Assembly (NCBI GenBank): GCA_001799895.1
Contig: MGUI01000048.1
Span: 1 to 34,970 of the forward strand
DNA: 34,970 nucleotides
Direction of reading: 5' to 3'
Source: Elusimicrobia bacterium GWD2_63_28
Lineage (GTDB): Bacteria > Elusimicrobiota > Elusimicrobia > Elusimicrobiales > UBA9959
A program made the translations under genes and the position numbers. The notes under the pieces were generated by a model, which had not been told where the DNA came from, ran no database searches, and saw only the letters and a list, made by a program, of their open reading frames with translations. Each line of letters opens with the position of its first letter. Within the stretch, counting starts at the first letter, position 1. Of this stretch, positions 23,245-31,518 are shown piece by piece.

Positions 23245-24754
23245 TAGTGGTTCCCCCGGCCGCCTCGGCCTTCTTCTTCTCTTCGGCGACGTCGGAATAG
23301 AGAGCTATCTTGCCGCGCCCGTGCGACTTAACCCAGTACAGCGCGTCGTCGGCCTTCTCCAGCAGGGCGTCCATGGTGGAGGCGTCCTGCGGGAAGGTGG
23401 AGACGCCGATGCTCATGGTGACGCGCAGTTCCTTCGCGCTGGAGAAAGGCACCGGGATGCGCAGCTCGGCCAGCTCCGAGCTGAGGCGCTGCGCCAGGCG
23501 CTGGGCCTCCAGCCCGGTGGCCTGCGGCAGCAAAATGATGATCTCGTCGCCGCCGTAGCGGCACGGGAAGTCTATCTTGCGCAGGTTGGAAAGGATCACG
23601 CGCCCGGCTTCCTTGAGCACCTTGTCGCCGATCTGGTGGCCGTAGGTGTCGTTCACTTCCTTGAAGAAGTCTATGTCCGCCCAGATCATGGCCAGCGGCT
23701 GCTTGAAGCGCTCGGCGCGGTAGAACTCCTCCTGGAAACGCTGGTTGAAGTAGCGGCGCAGCGGCAGCTTGGTCAGCTCGTCGTAGAGCGAAAGTTCCTC
23801 GACCTTGTCGAACAGGCGGGAGTTGTCCACGGCCAGCGCTATCTGGCCGCCGAAGGATTTGAGCATGGCCAGCTCCTGCGGCTCTATGCGCTGCTGGCTC
23901 AAAAGGTTGTCCACGATGAGCAGGCCGATGGTGACGCCCTGCACCGCCAGCGGCATGTACAGCACGCAGTCCTTGTAGCGCTCCATGAAGGCGCCGGAGG
24001 AGCGGCCCAGCACGATGTCGGCGAAGCGGTGCGCCCCGGCCTCCAGGGGGATCTCCTCGTAGGCGATGCTCTTGATCTGGCCGCGGATGTCGGCGGACAG
24101 CTCGCCCTTGAGCTTGCGGTTCTTCTCGTCGATGAGGTACAGCCGCACGCGGTCGAAGCCGAAATAGGTCTGGATGCCCGAGAGGATATGCTTGAAGCTG
24201 TCGCGCACGCGCAGCGCCGTGGCGAACACCTCGGTCAGCTCGGTGATGGCCGACACGTTTTTTTCGTACTTGCGGTTGAGCGAGAAGAACTCGGCCTTAT
24301 AGTAATCGCGCAGGTAGGAGCGCAGGTAGGCGTCCGCCCTGGCGCCCTCGGCTTTGGTGAAGCCGCGCTTGCGGGGAGAGCGCTCCAGGCGCACCAGGCC
24401 GAAGCAGGGCACCACGCCGCGCCCGCCGGACGGGTCGCAGTAGTCGAAGCGGAACGGGGAGTACAGGAAGCTGCCGCCGAGCCCCTTCGAGGAGGCCGCC
24501 TCCAGGGTTTCCAGCGCGCGGGCCGCCGCCGAGCCGGGCGCGGGCCGCAGATTCTCCTCGTGCTCGAAAGAAACGCCGGAAGCGTGGCGCAGCCGCAGGC
24601 GCAGCAGGCCGCTCTTCTCGTCGTATTCGTAGAATGAGGCCGCCTCCAGGGTGAACTGGGCCGTGACGGCCTCCAGGGCCGCCTTCATGAAGGAGTCCCT
24701 GCCGTCGTAGGAGGCCTTGCCGGCCCCTGGCTCTATCCCTTTCTTCTTTAGCAT
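23228..24754 (-). CDS. Diguanylate cyclase with GAF-like domains
   Basis: 508 residues without TM helices. An N-terminal degenerate GAF-like region (about 20-150), a second GAF domain (about 170-315, with GVTIGLLIVDN), and a GGDEF domain (about 320-490). The active site is GGDEI at 401-405, with metal-binding WADIDFFKEVNDTYGH before it. An RxxD motif (RKID, 392-395) sits exactly five residues ahead, the inhibitory site that binds product c-di-GMP. It should make c-di-GMP from two GTP in response to a cytoplasmic ligand of the GAF domain. The 17-bp overlap with the barrel gene and 27-bp gap from the binding-protein-like gene place it in one operon with surface genes, consistent with control of pili and adhesion by c-di-GMP. 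Confidence 0.93.
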   Translation of the reverse strand: MLKKKGIEPGAGKASYDGRDSFMKAALEAVTAQFTLEAASFYEYDEKSGLLRLRLRHASGVSFEHEENLRPAPGSAAARALETLEAASSKGLGGSFLYSPFRFDYCDPSGGRGVVPCFGLVRLERSPRKRGFTKAEGARADAYLRSYLRDYYKAEFFSLNRKYEKNVSAITELTEVFATALRVRDSFKHILSGIQTYFGFDRVRLYLIDEKNRKLKGELSADIRGQIKSIAYEEIPLEAGAHRFADIVLGRSSGAFMERYKDCVLYMPLAVQGVTIGLLIVDNLLSQQRIEPQELAMLKSFGGQIALAVDNSRLFDKVEELSLYDELTKLPLRRYFNQRFQEEFYRAERFKQPLAMIWADIDFFKEVNDTYGHQIGDKVLKEAGRVILSNLRKIDFPCRYGGDEIIILLPQATGLEAQRLAQRLSSELAELRIPVPFSSAKELRVTMSIGVSTFPQDASTMDALLEKADDALYWVKSHGRGKIALYSDVAEEKKKAEAAGGTTNATAK

Positions 24755-24781
24755 CTTAAAACGTTTTTAAAACTCCGCGCT

Positions 24782-25963
24782 CTAATAAAGCGACAGCAGG
24801 TAATCGGCCTCGCCCTGGGCCATGATCATTTCCCGCGTCAGGTCCTCGCGCTCGTAATCCCTGCGGGCGATCTTGAGCGACAGGTTCCACAGGACCCGCT
24901 CCAGCAGCAGCTCCGCCGTAGGGTAGACCATGATGTTCGGCATCAGCTCCGGGGCGGAGAAGAGGCGCCTGTAGACGCCGGTCTCCCGCTCTTCCTTCAG
25001 GCGCTCTTCGAACACCGGCTTCAGGCAGGGAAAAACCCCGAAGCTTTCGGCGAAAGAGGCGGCGTTGCGCGGCTCCATGGCCCAGGCCACGAAGGCGGCC
25101 GCGGAGCCGTGGTCCTGCGTGGCCGAGGAGATCGCGAGGTTATAGACCAGCATCAGCCCGCCGCCCGACGGGTAGCCGGGGTAGGGCAGCATCTTCAGGC
25201 CGGCGCGCCCGGCGCCGGGCAGTTTGCGCGAGGAGATCATGAAGGCGCAGTCCTCGGCCGGCTGCGGCCCGGTCTCGAAATGGTCCCCGTTGAAAAGCTC
25301 TATCTTGCCGCTGACCGCCAGCTCCAGCCAGTCCTCCACGCCGCCCACGGTTTCCTCGCGGTTGAAGGTGGCGCGGTTGAAATCGTCGGAGAAGAGGCCG
25401 CCGCGGCGGCCCCAGACGCGCGGCAGCACGTCGGCCACCGACACGGAGCCCGAAGAGCCCGGCACCGAGAGGGCGCGGAAATTCCCCTTCCGGGAGGGCG
25501 GGCGGATGCGGTCGAGCGCGGCGCGGAAGCCGTCCCAGGACGCCAGCTCTTTCTCGGGGTCGGTCACGGCGCCCTTGAGGGCCTGCGGCCTGTAGTAGAG
25601 GGCCGGGGCCTCCAGCCACCACGGCGCGGAATAGGCCCGCGCCTCGTCGTGCCTGAGCAGCTCCTTGAAGATGAAATCGGGGTAGCGGCGCTGGGCCAGC
25701 GCCTCCAGGCTGGAGGCCAGGTCGGACAGCAGGCCCAGGCGGGAAAAGAGCTCGGTCCAGTTCTGCGGGATCTCTATCACGTCGGCCAGCGGGTTGCGCT
25801 TGGGGTCGCGCAGGTGGGCGAACAGGCTCTCCCACAGGCTCTTGCGGCTCTTGACCGCGAACTCGGCGTGCACGTCCGGGTAGGCGGCGGAGAAGCGCCC
25901 CAGCAGGCTCTTGAAAGCCAGGTGTTTCCTGTGGTCGTAATCCGAAAGCAGCCAGATCAGCAT
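24782..25963 (-). CDS. Solute-binding-protein-like fold without a signal peptide
   Basis: 393 residues that resemble a family 1 extracellular solute-binding protein (sugar ABC type): a first strand IWLLSD, then FSAAYPDVHAEF, then DVIEIPQNWTELFSRLGLLSDL, a later APWWLEAPALYYRP, and a helical C-lobe with AAFVAWAMEPRNAASFAESFGVFP. However, there is no signal peptide. The ATG begins right at the first strand, and in frame upstream there is a stop codon with no start codon between. No ABC permease or ATPase is adjacent. It is therefore likely cytoplasmic, and may sense a ligand for the diguanylate cyclase encoded next (speculation). Assignment is by pattern only. Confidence 0.7.
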   Translation of the reverse strand: MLIWLLSDYDHRKHLAFKSLLGRFSAAYPDVHAEFAVKSRKSLWESLFAHLRDPKRNPLADVIEIPQNWTELFSRLGLLSDLASSLEALAQRRYPDFIFKELLRHDEARAYSAPWWLEAPALYYRPQALKGAVTDPEKELASWDGFRAALDRIRPPSRKGNFRALSVPGSSGSVSVADVLPRVWGRRGGLFSDDFNRATFNREETVGGVEDWLELAVSGKIELFNGDHFETGPQPAEDCAFMISSRKLPGAGRAGLKMLPYPGYPSGGGLMLVYNLAISSATQDHGSAAAFVAWAMEPRNAASFAESFGVFPCLKPVFEERLKEERETGVYRRLFSAPELMPNIMVYPTAELLLERVLWNLSLKIARRDYEREDLTREMIMAQGEADYLLSLY

Positions 25964-25991
25964 TAATTTATTAATAACAGCAACTTGTTAA

Positions 25992-26084
25992 GGGGACGTT
26001 GTTGAGTTGTTGAGTTTTTGTAACAGGTAGCCATTTCAAAAAACCGCGTTTTTCCTAAAAACTCAACAACTCAACAACGTCCCC
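25992..26084. repeat. Perfect 28-bp inverted repeat with 37-bp loop (MITE/REP-like)
   Basis: The arm at 25992-26019 and the arm at 26057-26084 are exact reverse complements over 28 bases. Each arm begins GGGGAC and holds two tandem copies of GTTGTTGA. The loop (26020-26056) is AT-rich with a small CGCG core. The element sits between the tsaD stop (12 bp away) and the binding-protein-like gene. It has no T tract after either arm, so it is not a normal terminator, and it carries no transposase. Size and symmetry resemble a REP or miniature inverted-repeat element (inference). Confidence 0.85.
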
Positions 26085-26096
26085 GGCCCCCGGTCC

Positions 26097-27137
26097 CTAC
26101 CAGCAGGGGTCCGAAAGGCCGGGGTCTACCCGCAGGCTATTCCTGTACTTGCCCGCCTCAAGGCGGCGCAGGGCGCAGAGCGCCACCATGGCGGCGTTGT
26201 CGGAGCAGTAAGCCTTCTCGGAGAACCGCACCTCGAAACCTTCCAGCCTGGCGAAAGCCTTGCGCAGGGCCCCGTTGGCCGAAACCCCGCCGCCCACGGC
26301 TATGCGCTCAAGACCCAGCGAGCGCGCCGTCTCCGCGGTCTTCTTCACCAGCGTCTCTACCACCGAGTCCTGGAAGGCCCTGCAGACCAGGGCTATCTCG
26401 CCCGGCGGCAGCCGCCCGCCGCGCTTGTAAAAATCCTGCCCCAGCCTGCCGGCCAGGTAATAGCTGACGGCCGTCTTGAGGCCGCTGAAAGAAAAATCCC
26501 TGGTGCCGGGCATGAAGGGCCGCGGGAACTCCGGCCCCTTGCCCTTCGCCTTCGCGGCTTCCCGCTCTACGGCGGGCCCTCCCGGGTAATCCAGGCCCAG
26601 CAGCTTGGCCACCTTGTCGAAAGCCTCGCCCGCCGCGTCGTCGCGCGTGCGCCCGAGCACCTTGTAATCCCCGTAGCCCCGGGCGTGCCAGAGCTCGGTG
26701 TGCCCGCCGGACACCAGCAGGGCCGCCAGCGGGAACTGCAGCGGGCGTGAAGCGCTGCCCTTTTCGAATTCGCAGGCCAGCAGGTGGCCCTCCAAATGAT
26801 TGACGCCTATCAGCGGCGCGCCGGCCAGCTCGGCCGCGGCCTCGGCGGCCACGCGGCCCACCATCAGCGCGCCGGGCAGCCCGGGCCCGCGCGAAAAAGC
26901 CACCGCGCCGACAGCGCCCCGTTTCAGCGGGGTGCGGATGCCGGCGCGGCCCAGCGCACCGCCCAGCACTACGGGTATTTTTTCCAGGTGGGCGCGGCTG
27001 GCCAGCTCTGGCACCACGCCGCTGTATTTCCGGTGCAGCGGCACCTGCGAATACACGGCGTTGGAGCGCAGGGCCCGCCCCTCCAGCACGGCGGCGGAGG
27101 TCTCGTCGCAGGTAGTCTCGAACGCCAGTATCTTCAT
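26097..27137 (-). CDS. tsaD: TsaD, tRNA threonylcarbamoyladenosine transferase
   Basis: 346 residues, the usual length. TsaD transfers the threonylcarbamoyl group to A37 of tRNAs that read ANN codons. It has the start MKILAFETTCDETSAAV, the metal-binding NHLEGH (His114, His118), the nucleotide loop VSGGHTEL, the DDAAGEAFDKVAKLLGLDYPGG segment, FSFSGLKTAV, GGGVSANGALR and a C-terminal SDNAAMVALC. It is a housekeeping gene placed after the protease gene with a 9-bp gap, so it is probably co-transcribed. No Shine-Dalgarno is clear, which fits translational coupling. Confidence 0.97.
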   Translation of the reverse strand: MKILAFETTCDETSAAVLEGRALRSNAVYSQVPLHRKYSGVVPELASRAHLEKIPVVLGGALGRAGIRTPLKRGAVGAVAFSRGPGLPGALMVGRVAAEAAAELAGAPLIGVNHLEGHLLACEFEKGSASRPLQFPLAALLVSGGHTELWHARGYGDYKVLGRTRDDAAGEAFDKVAKLLGLDYPGGPAVEREAAKAKGKGPEFPRPFMPGTRDFSFSGLKTAVSYYLAGRLGQDFYKRGGRLPPGEIALVCRAFQDSVVETLVKKTAETARSLGLERIAVGGGVSANGALRKAFARLEGFEVRFSEKAYCSDNAAMVALCALRRLEAGKYRNSLRVDPGLSDPCW

Positions 27138-27146
27138 TAACCGGGC

Positions 27147-28424
27147 CTACTTGCCGGGCTTGAGGTTCCCCAGCACCTCGCGGGCCTTAAGCAGCTCCAC
27201 GGCGCGCTCCAGCACCTCGTCGCGCGGGGCGTCCTTCTTCTTGTCGGCCTTATCGTCCTTGCCGGGGAAATAGATCTCCTCGCCCTGCTGCAGCAGCTTC
27301 TTCTCCGTCTCGAGCGGGACCTTGATCTCGATGTCGGGCATGATGCCGCCGGTCTCGTTCTTCTCGTCGCGCTGTATGGACTTGCCGCTGGGCGTATAAT
27401 ACTTGGCTATCGTCAGGCGCAGCGCGGACTTGTCGGACAGCGGGATCATGCTCTGCACGCTGGCCTTGCCGAACGAGCGCTCGCCGATGATGACCGCGCG
27501 CTTGTTGTCCTGCATGGCGCCGGCCACTATCTCGCTGGCCGAGGCCGAATAGCGGTTGACCAGCACCACCACCGGCAGCAGTTCGAGCGGGGCCCGGCCG
27601 TTGGCGCGGAACTCCTGGTAATTCTCGGGCTTGCGGCCCTTGGTGTAGACGATCATCTTGTTGTCGTTCATAAACAGCTTGGAGATGTCCACCGCGGCCG
27701 ACAGCAGGCCGCCCGGGTTGTAGCGCAGGTCCAGCACCAGCGCCTCCATGCCCTTGCCCTTCAGCTCGGCCACGGCCTTGTCGAAATTCTCGGTGCAGTG
27801 GCCGGTGAACTCCACGATCTTGATGTAGCCGGTCTTGGAATCCAGCATGCGCCACTTCACGTTCTCGGACTTTATCAGCTCGCGGACCAGCGTGATGTCC
27901 TTCTGTATCCACTCGGCGTTCTTGTCCTCGGGCTCGCGCGCGGTGGTGATCTTCACCGGCGTGCCGGGCTTGCCGCGCAGCTTCTTTATGGCTTCGTCTA
28001 TGATCATGTCCTTGGTGGTCACGCCCTCTATCTTTATGATCTTGTCTCCGGGCATCATCTCGGCCTTCCAGGCGGGGGTATTGGGCAGCGGCGTCACCAC
28101 GGTCAGCCAGCCCTCTTTCACGTCCACCCTGATGCCGATGCCGCCGAACTCGCCCTCGGTGTCGCTCTTGACGCGGTCGTAGACGTCGGGCTCCATGAAC
28201 TGCGAGAAATCGTCCAGCTCGCCCACCATGCCCTTGGCGGCGCCGTAGACCAGCTTCTGCGGGTCTATCTGCTCCACGTAGCTGTCCTTGATGAGCTCCA
28301 GCACGTCCACTATCACCTTCAGCTGCTGGTAGGTCTGGTCCAGCGCGAAGTTGACATAGGGAAAAACAGCCCCTATGGTCAGCGCCGAAAGGGTTATGAA
28401 AGCCAGTTTCCTCGCGTTCTTCAT
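27147..28424 (-). CDS. ctpA: C-terminal processing protease (S41 family, CtpA/Prc-like)
   Basis: 425 residues with an N-terminal signal anchor (about 7-27), a helical N-domain, a PDZ domain (about 88-165; GGIGIRVDVKEG, MPGDKIIKIEG), and the S41 catalytic core. The catalytic dyad is Ser295 in the SASASEI motif and Lys320 in FGKASVQ, 25 residues apart as in Prc. It ends in a Lys-rich tail. Such proteases trim secreted or lipid-anchored proteins and often control peptidoglycan hydrolases. It follows the EnvC-like gene, a common bacterial arrangement (ftsX-envC-ctpA). The ATG has AAGGAG nine bases upstream. Confidence 0.95.
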   Translation of the reverse strand: MKNARKLAFITLSALTIGAVFPYVNFALDQTYQQLKVIVDVLELIKDSYVEQIDPQKLVYGAAKGMVGELDDFSQFMEPDVYDRVKSDTEGEFGGIGIRVDVKEGWLTVVTPLPNTPAWKAEMMPGDKIIKIEGVTTKDMIIDEAIKKLRGKPGTPVKITTAREPEDKNAEWIQKDITLVRELIKSENVKWRMLDSKTGYIKIVEFTGHCTENFDKAVAELKGKGMEALVLDLRYNPGGLLSAAVDISKLFMNDNKMIVYTKGRKPENYQEFRANGRAPLELLPVVVLVNRYSASASEIVAGAMQDNKRAVIIGERSFGKASVQSMIPLSDKSALRLTIAKYYTPSGKSIQRDEKNETGGIMPDIEIKVPLETEKKLLQQGEEIYFPGKDDKADKKKDAPRDEVLERAVELLKAREVLGNLKPGK

Positions 28425-28450
28425 TTAAAAGCTCCTTAAAAACCTCGAAA

Positions 28451-28480
28451 ACAAGAAAAGCCGGCCGTTTTAACGGCCGG
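28451..28480 (-). terminator. Rho-independent terminator after the EnvC-like gene
   Basis: A 9-bp perfect stem (28461-28469 with 28472-28480, CCGGCCGTT/AACGGCCGG, two-base loop) is followed on the minus strand by CTTTTCTTGT. It ends about 25 bp before the ctpA start, so read-through or a short promoter must serve ctpA. An AT-rich block with TATAAT (28484-28512) lies on its other side. Confidence 0.7.
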
Positions 28481-28534
28481 GGACTATAATATAAATGATT
28501 ATATCTAATTTATGCCCGTTTGGTATGGGGGCGG

Positions 28535-29722
28535 CTAGGGCGCCTGCAGGGTGGGCGGCAGCCATTTAAGGGGGTCTATGGCCCGGTCACCCTTGCGTAT
28601 CTCGAAATAAACGGCGCTGCCGGGGGATTTTTTGCCGGAACTCATGGCCTGGGTGTCCTCGCCCGCCGCGCCCAGCGGCGACATGGCCGCCACGGCCTGG
28701 CCCTTGGCGGCGTCGATGCGGCTGAGCAGGCCGTAAATGGTGAAGAAACCTTTCTCGTGGTCGATGATGACCACGTTGCCGTAGGTGCGGAAAGGCCCCG
28801 CGTAGATGACCTTGCCGGCCAGCGCGGCGCGCACCGGGGCCTCCTGCTCGGTGGCGATGCGGATGCCCTCGCGCACGATCCAGGTCTTCAGGCCGGGCAC
28901 GTCCTCGCGGCCGAAGCGGCTTATCACCTTGCCCAGGGCGGGCCAGGCCATGGCTCCCTTCTCCAGCGGCAGGTCGGCGCCGGTTTCGGCGCGGTAAGGC
29001 GCCCGCTTCTGCAGCGTCTTTACCAGCCGGGTCAGGCCCAGCGCGGCGTTCTGCAAATTTTCCAGCTCGCGCGTCAGGCGGGCCTGCTGCTCGCGCGTGC
29101 GGTTCAGCTCGACCTGCTTGGTTTTGAGCATGGTCTTCTGGGCGGCGCCCTGCCGTCGCAGCAGTTCCTGCTTCGAGCTCAGCTCCTCGCCCTTGCGCCG
29201 CAGCGTCTTGATATCCTTGTTGACGCGGTCGGTCTCGCCGGTCATGCGCACCAGCAGCGCGCGCTTGTTGAACATGGCCGAGCGCAGCAGCATGTCCTTG
29301 GAAATGTCCCGCGAGCCGTAATACGGGTAGTAGAAATCCTTCTGGATGGAATACATCACCAGCTCGCCGTGGATGTCGCCGGAAAGGACCTTTTTCGCCT
29401 TGTCCAGGGACTCGTATTTCTGTTTGGATTCGGCGCTGCGGCTCCTGGCGGACTGCAGCTGGCCCTCCAGCTCTTTGCGGCGCACCGTGGTCTGCTTCTC
29501 TTCCTTCTTGAGGCCGGAAAGCTCGGAGGCGATGCGCTCCTCCTCGATGCGGTACTGTTCCAGCTCTTTGCGCTTCTCCTCGAGCTGGCGGTTCAGCTGG
29601 TCGAGGTTCTTTTTCTTGGCCTCCACGGCGGCCTGCGCCCCGCAGAAAGAAGGCAGCAGCAGCAGCGCGGCCAGGACAGCCGCGGCGCCCAGCGCCCAAG
29701 AACCTCGTTTAGTGTTCAGCAT
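28535..29722 (-). CDS. envC: EnvC-like murein hydrolase activator with degenerate LytM domain
   Basis: 395 residues. The signal peptide is about 1-30. Two coiled-coil segments (about 32-105 and 160-245) precede a LytM/M23 domain (about 285-385). The zinc ligands of active M23 peptidases are lost: the H-x-G-x-D site reads REGIRIA, and the usual H-x-H reads YGLLS. This is what is seen in EnvC, which activates cell-wall amidases rather than cutting itself. It follows the FtsX gene by 7 bp, matching the FtsEX-EnvC module that couples division to septal peptidoglycan splitting. The ATG is eight bases before the FtsX stop region, indicating an operon. Confidence 0.9.
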   Translation of the reverse strand: MLNTKRGSWALGAAAVLAALLLLPSFCGAQAAVEAKKKNLDQLNRQLEEKRKELEQYRIEEERIASELSGLKKEEKQTTVRRKELEGQLQSARSRSAESKQKYESLDKAKKVLSGDIHGELVMYSIQKDFYYPYYGSRDISKDMLLRSAMFNKRALLVRMTGETDRVNKDIKTLRRKGEELSSKQELLRRQGAAQKTMLKTKQVELNRTREQQARLTRELENLQNAALGLTRLVKTLQKRAPYRAETGADLPLEKGAMAWPALGKVISRFGREDVPGLKTWIVREGIRIATEQEAPVRAALAGKVIYAGPFRTYGNVVIIDHEKGFFTIYGLLSRIDAAKGQAVAAMSPLGAAGEDTQAMSSGKKSPGSAVYFEIRKGDRAIDPLKWLPPTLQAP

Positions 29723-29729
29723 TGGAATT

Positions 29730-30527
29730 TCAGTAGCGGTCGCTCTTCCACTGGCACAGCGCCCAGCCCAGCAGCGCGCCGGAGACGGCCACTGCGGCCT
29801 GCCAGAGCGGGTTGGGCCAGACCCAGACCGGGCTCAGGTATTTTACCGGGTAGACCACGGCGTAGGCGGCCAGCGCGGAGGCCAGGCCGCCGCCGGCCCC
29901 GGCCAAAAACCAGTTGCGGTCGGCGCCCAGCGAAGCGGCCAGCGACGCCGGGGTATGGCCGTGGGTCAGCGTCATCGCGGCCATTATCATGAAGGCCAGG
30001 AAGGCCAGCGCCACGCCCAGGGTTATCAGGTGGCCGTAGAAGACGGAATGCATTATGGCGTAGGCTTCGAGCGGCTTGTATTTTATGTCGGCCACGCCGG
30101 GAATGCGCCAGGCCGCGTCGGTCCAGGCGTTCATGTCGCCCAGGGCCTCTTCCTTCATCAGCACTTCCCAGGTGTCGGGCATCGGGTTGGAGCCGGGCGG
30201 CAGCACGGAGGCCACCAGCTCGGGCTCCTCGGCCTTCAGGCGGGCCAGGCGGTCCTGCCGGCTGAGGAAAACGGCCTGCTCGGTGCCCTTGAGCGCGGCC
30301 AGGGCCGCGCCGATGGAGTCGGAGGGCTCCTTGGACCTTTCGTCGCGCACCACGACGATGCGGAAATCTTCTTTCAGCAGCACGGTGATCTCGCGCATCT
30401 GCGCCTGCAGGAAAAGCAGCATTTCGGCCAGCAGGCCGGCCGAGAAAGCCAGCAGGAAAACCACCCTGTAGCCCTTGCGGGGCTTGTGCGCGTGCTGACC
30501 GTTCTGCGGGTGTTTGTGTTCGTCCAT
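29730..30527 (-). CDS. ftsX: FtsX, cell-division ABC-like membrane subunit
   Basis: 265 residues with a His-rich cytoplasmic N-terminus (MDEHKHPQNGQHAH). TM1 is at about 22-41, a periplasmic domain of about 120 residues follows, then three TMs in the C-terminal half. The periplasmic part has the FtsX pattern FLSRQDRLARLKAEEPEL followed by NPMPDTWEV. FtsX normally pairs with the FtsE ATPase, which is not next to it or elsewhere in the window. The ATG at 30527 is chosen over a longer TTG reading because the extra 22 residues run through the AT-rich promoter region and make little sense. Confidence 0.88.
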   Translation of the reverse strand: MDEHKHPQNGQHAHKPRKGYRVVFLLAFSAGLLAEMLLFLQAQMREITVLLKEDFRIVVVRDERSKEPSDSIGAALAALKGTEQAVFLSRQDRLARLKAEEPELVASVLPPGSNPMPDTWEVLMKEEALGDMNAWTDAAWRIPGVADIKYKPLEAYAIMHSVFYGHLITLGVALAFLAFMIMAAMTLTHGHTPASLAASLGADRNWFLAGAGGGLASALAAYAVVYPVKYLSPVWVWPNPLWQAAVAVSGALLGWALCQWKSDRY

Positions 30528-30594
30528 AGGTATAGAAAAGAGCCTTGATTTTCTTAAATTATAACTTTTATGGACGGAGGCGGGAAGGAGCAAT

Positions 30595-30618
30595 AAAAAC
30601 GGGCCGCCGGAGCGGCCC
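30595..30618 (-). terminator. Rho-independent terminator after the secreted unknown gene
   Basis: A 7-bp GC stem (30601-30607 with 30612-30618, loop of four) is followed on the minus strand by GTTTTTATT. It lies 18 bp after the stop at 30637, and separates that gene from ftsX. Confidence 0.75.
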
Positions 30619-30636
30619 GCCGCGGCGCACGCCGTC

Positions 30637-31518
30637 TTACAGCGAGGCGTCGCTGAATTCCACGGAGGAGACGAAAGGAGAGCGCGACAGGTCGCCTATC
30701 ATGTCCACCGGCAGGGTGCCGGCGACCTCGAAGACGCTGAACCGGGAGTCGGCGTTCTTCTGCGGCAGCCTGAACCAGTTCTCGGCGCTGAAGCCGCCGT
30801 TCTCGGTGAGCTGCTTTATGAAGCCGGGCACGAAGGCGTTCGGCTTGTTCTGGTAGGGCACCTTGAGGGTAAAGCGAACCTTGGCCTTCATCGGCACTCC
30901 GGAGCTCTTCTTCTCCACGGACACGCCAGTGACGCCGCCCACCCTGGAAATGACCGTCAGGGCGGAGTAGGGGGCCCAGCCGAGGATCACGGTCTGTTTG
31001 ACCTTGCCGTTATAGGAGGTCTTTTCCCCGGCGAAGCGCAGTCCGGCGGCCTCAAGCTTCGGCAGCAGCTTATCGTAAGAATTGCCTTTTATGGTGACGC
31101 CCAGCAGCACGTATTCCCGCGCGTACTTCTTAGAGCCGGAGTCCATGGGCCACACGAAAGAGCCCACGGGGCCGGAATCGCCGGCGAAGGTCACCTTGTA
31201 GTGGCTCTGCGGCAGGGCGGGCAGGCCGGGCCTGTCTTCGGGGGAGATCCTGGCGGCCGGGGCCTTGGCGGGCGGAGGAGGGGTTTTGAGCGAAATCGGC
31301 GCGGCCGAGATGGGGGCGTCGCGGAAATCGCCGTAGTCGGAGCGGAGCAGCGCGGTGTTCTTGGAATTGAGATAGCCGTCGGCGGTCTCGACCATGTCCT
31401 GGAAGGACGGGTCCGAGAAATAGCCGCCGCCGATCAGGCGGGCGTCCACGCCGAGCTCTTCGCCGGCCGAGGCCGGCAGGGCCGCCGCGAACAGGATGGT
31501 GAATAAGAGGTTCTTCAT
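30637..31518 (-). CDS. Secreted protein of unknown function
   Basis: 293 residues. The signal peptide is about 1-18 (ending ASAG). A Pro/Ala-rich segment lies at about 90-105. I do not recognise a family. The second half has a ferredoxin-like look: two similar alpha/beta units, one with LLPKLEAAGLRF and SRVGGVTGVSVEKK, the other with FIKQLTENGGFSAENWF and SRSPFVSSVEFSD. Repeated 'find a helix, then V-x-x-V-x-x' patterns suggest a duplicated domain that might bind another protein. The ATG has AGGGAA eight bases upstream. It sits behind an unusual structured leader containing an intrinsic terminator, suggesting attenuation. Confidence 0.7.
   Translation of the reverse strand: MKNLLFTILFAAALPASAGEELGVDARLIGGGYFSDPSFQDMVETADGYLNSKNTALLRSDYGDFRDAPISAAPISLKTPPPPAKAPAARISPEDRPGLPALPQSHYKVTFAGDSGPVGSFVWPMDSGSKKYAREYVLLGVTIKGNSYDKLLPKLEAAGLRFAGEKTSYNGKVKQTVILGWAPYSALTVISRVGGVTGVSVEKKSSGVPMKAKVRFTLKVPYQNKPNAFVPGFIKQLTENGGFSAENWFRLPQKNADSRFSVFEVAGTLPVDMIGDLSRSPFVSSVEFSDASL

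Noticed and set aside
25992..26084. tsaD terminator
   Set aside because: No T tract follows either arm and the loop is 37 bp; it does not fit an intrinsic terminator.
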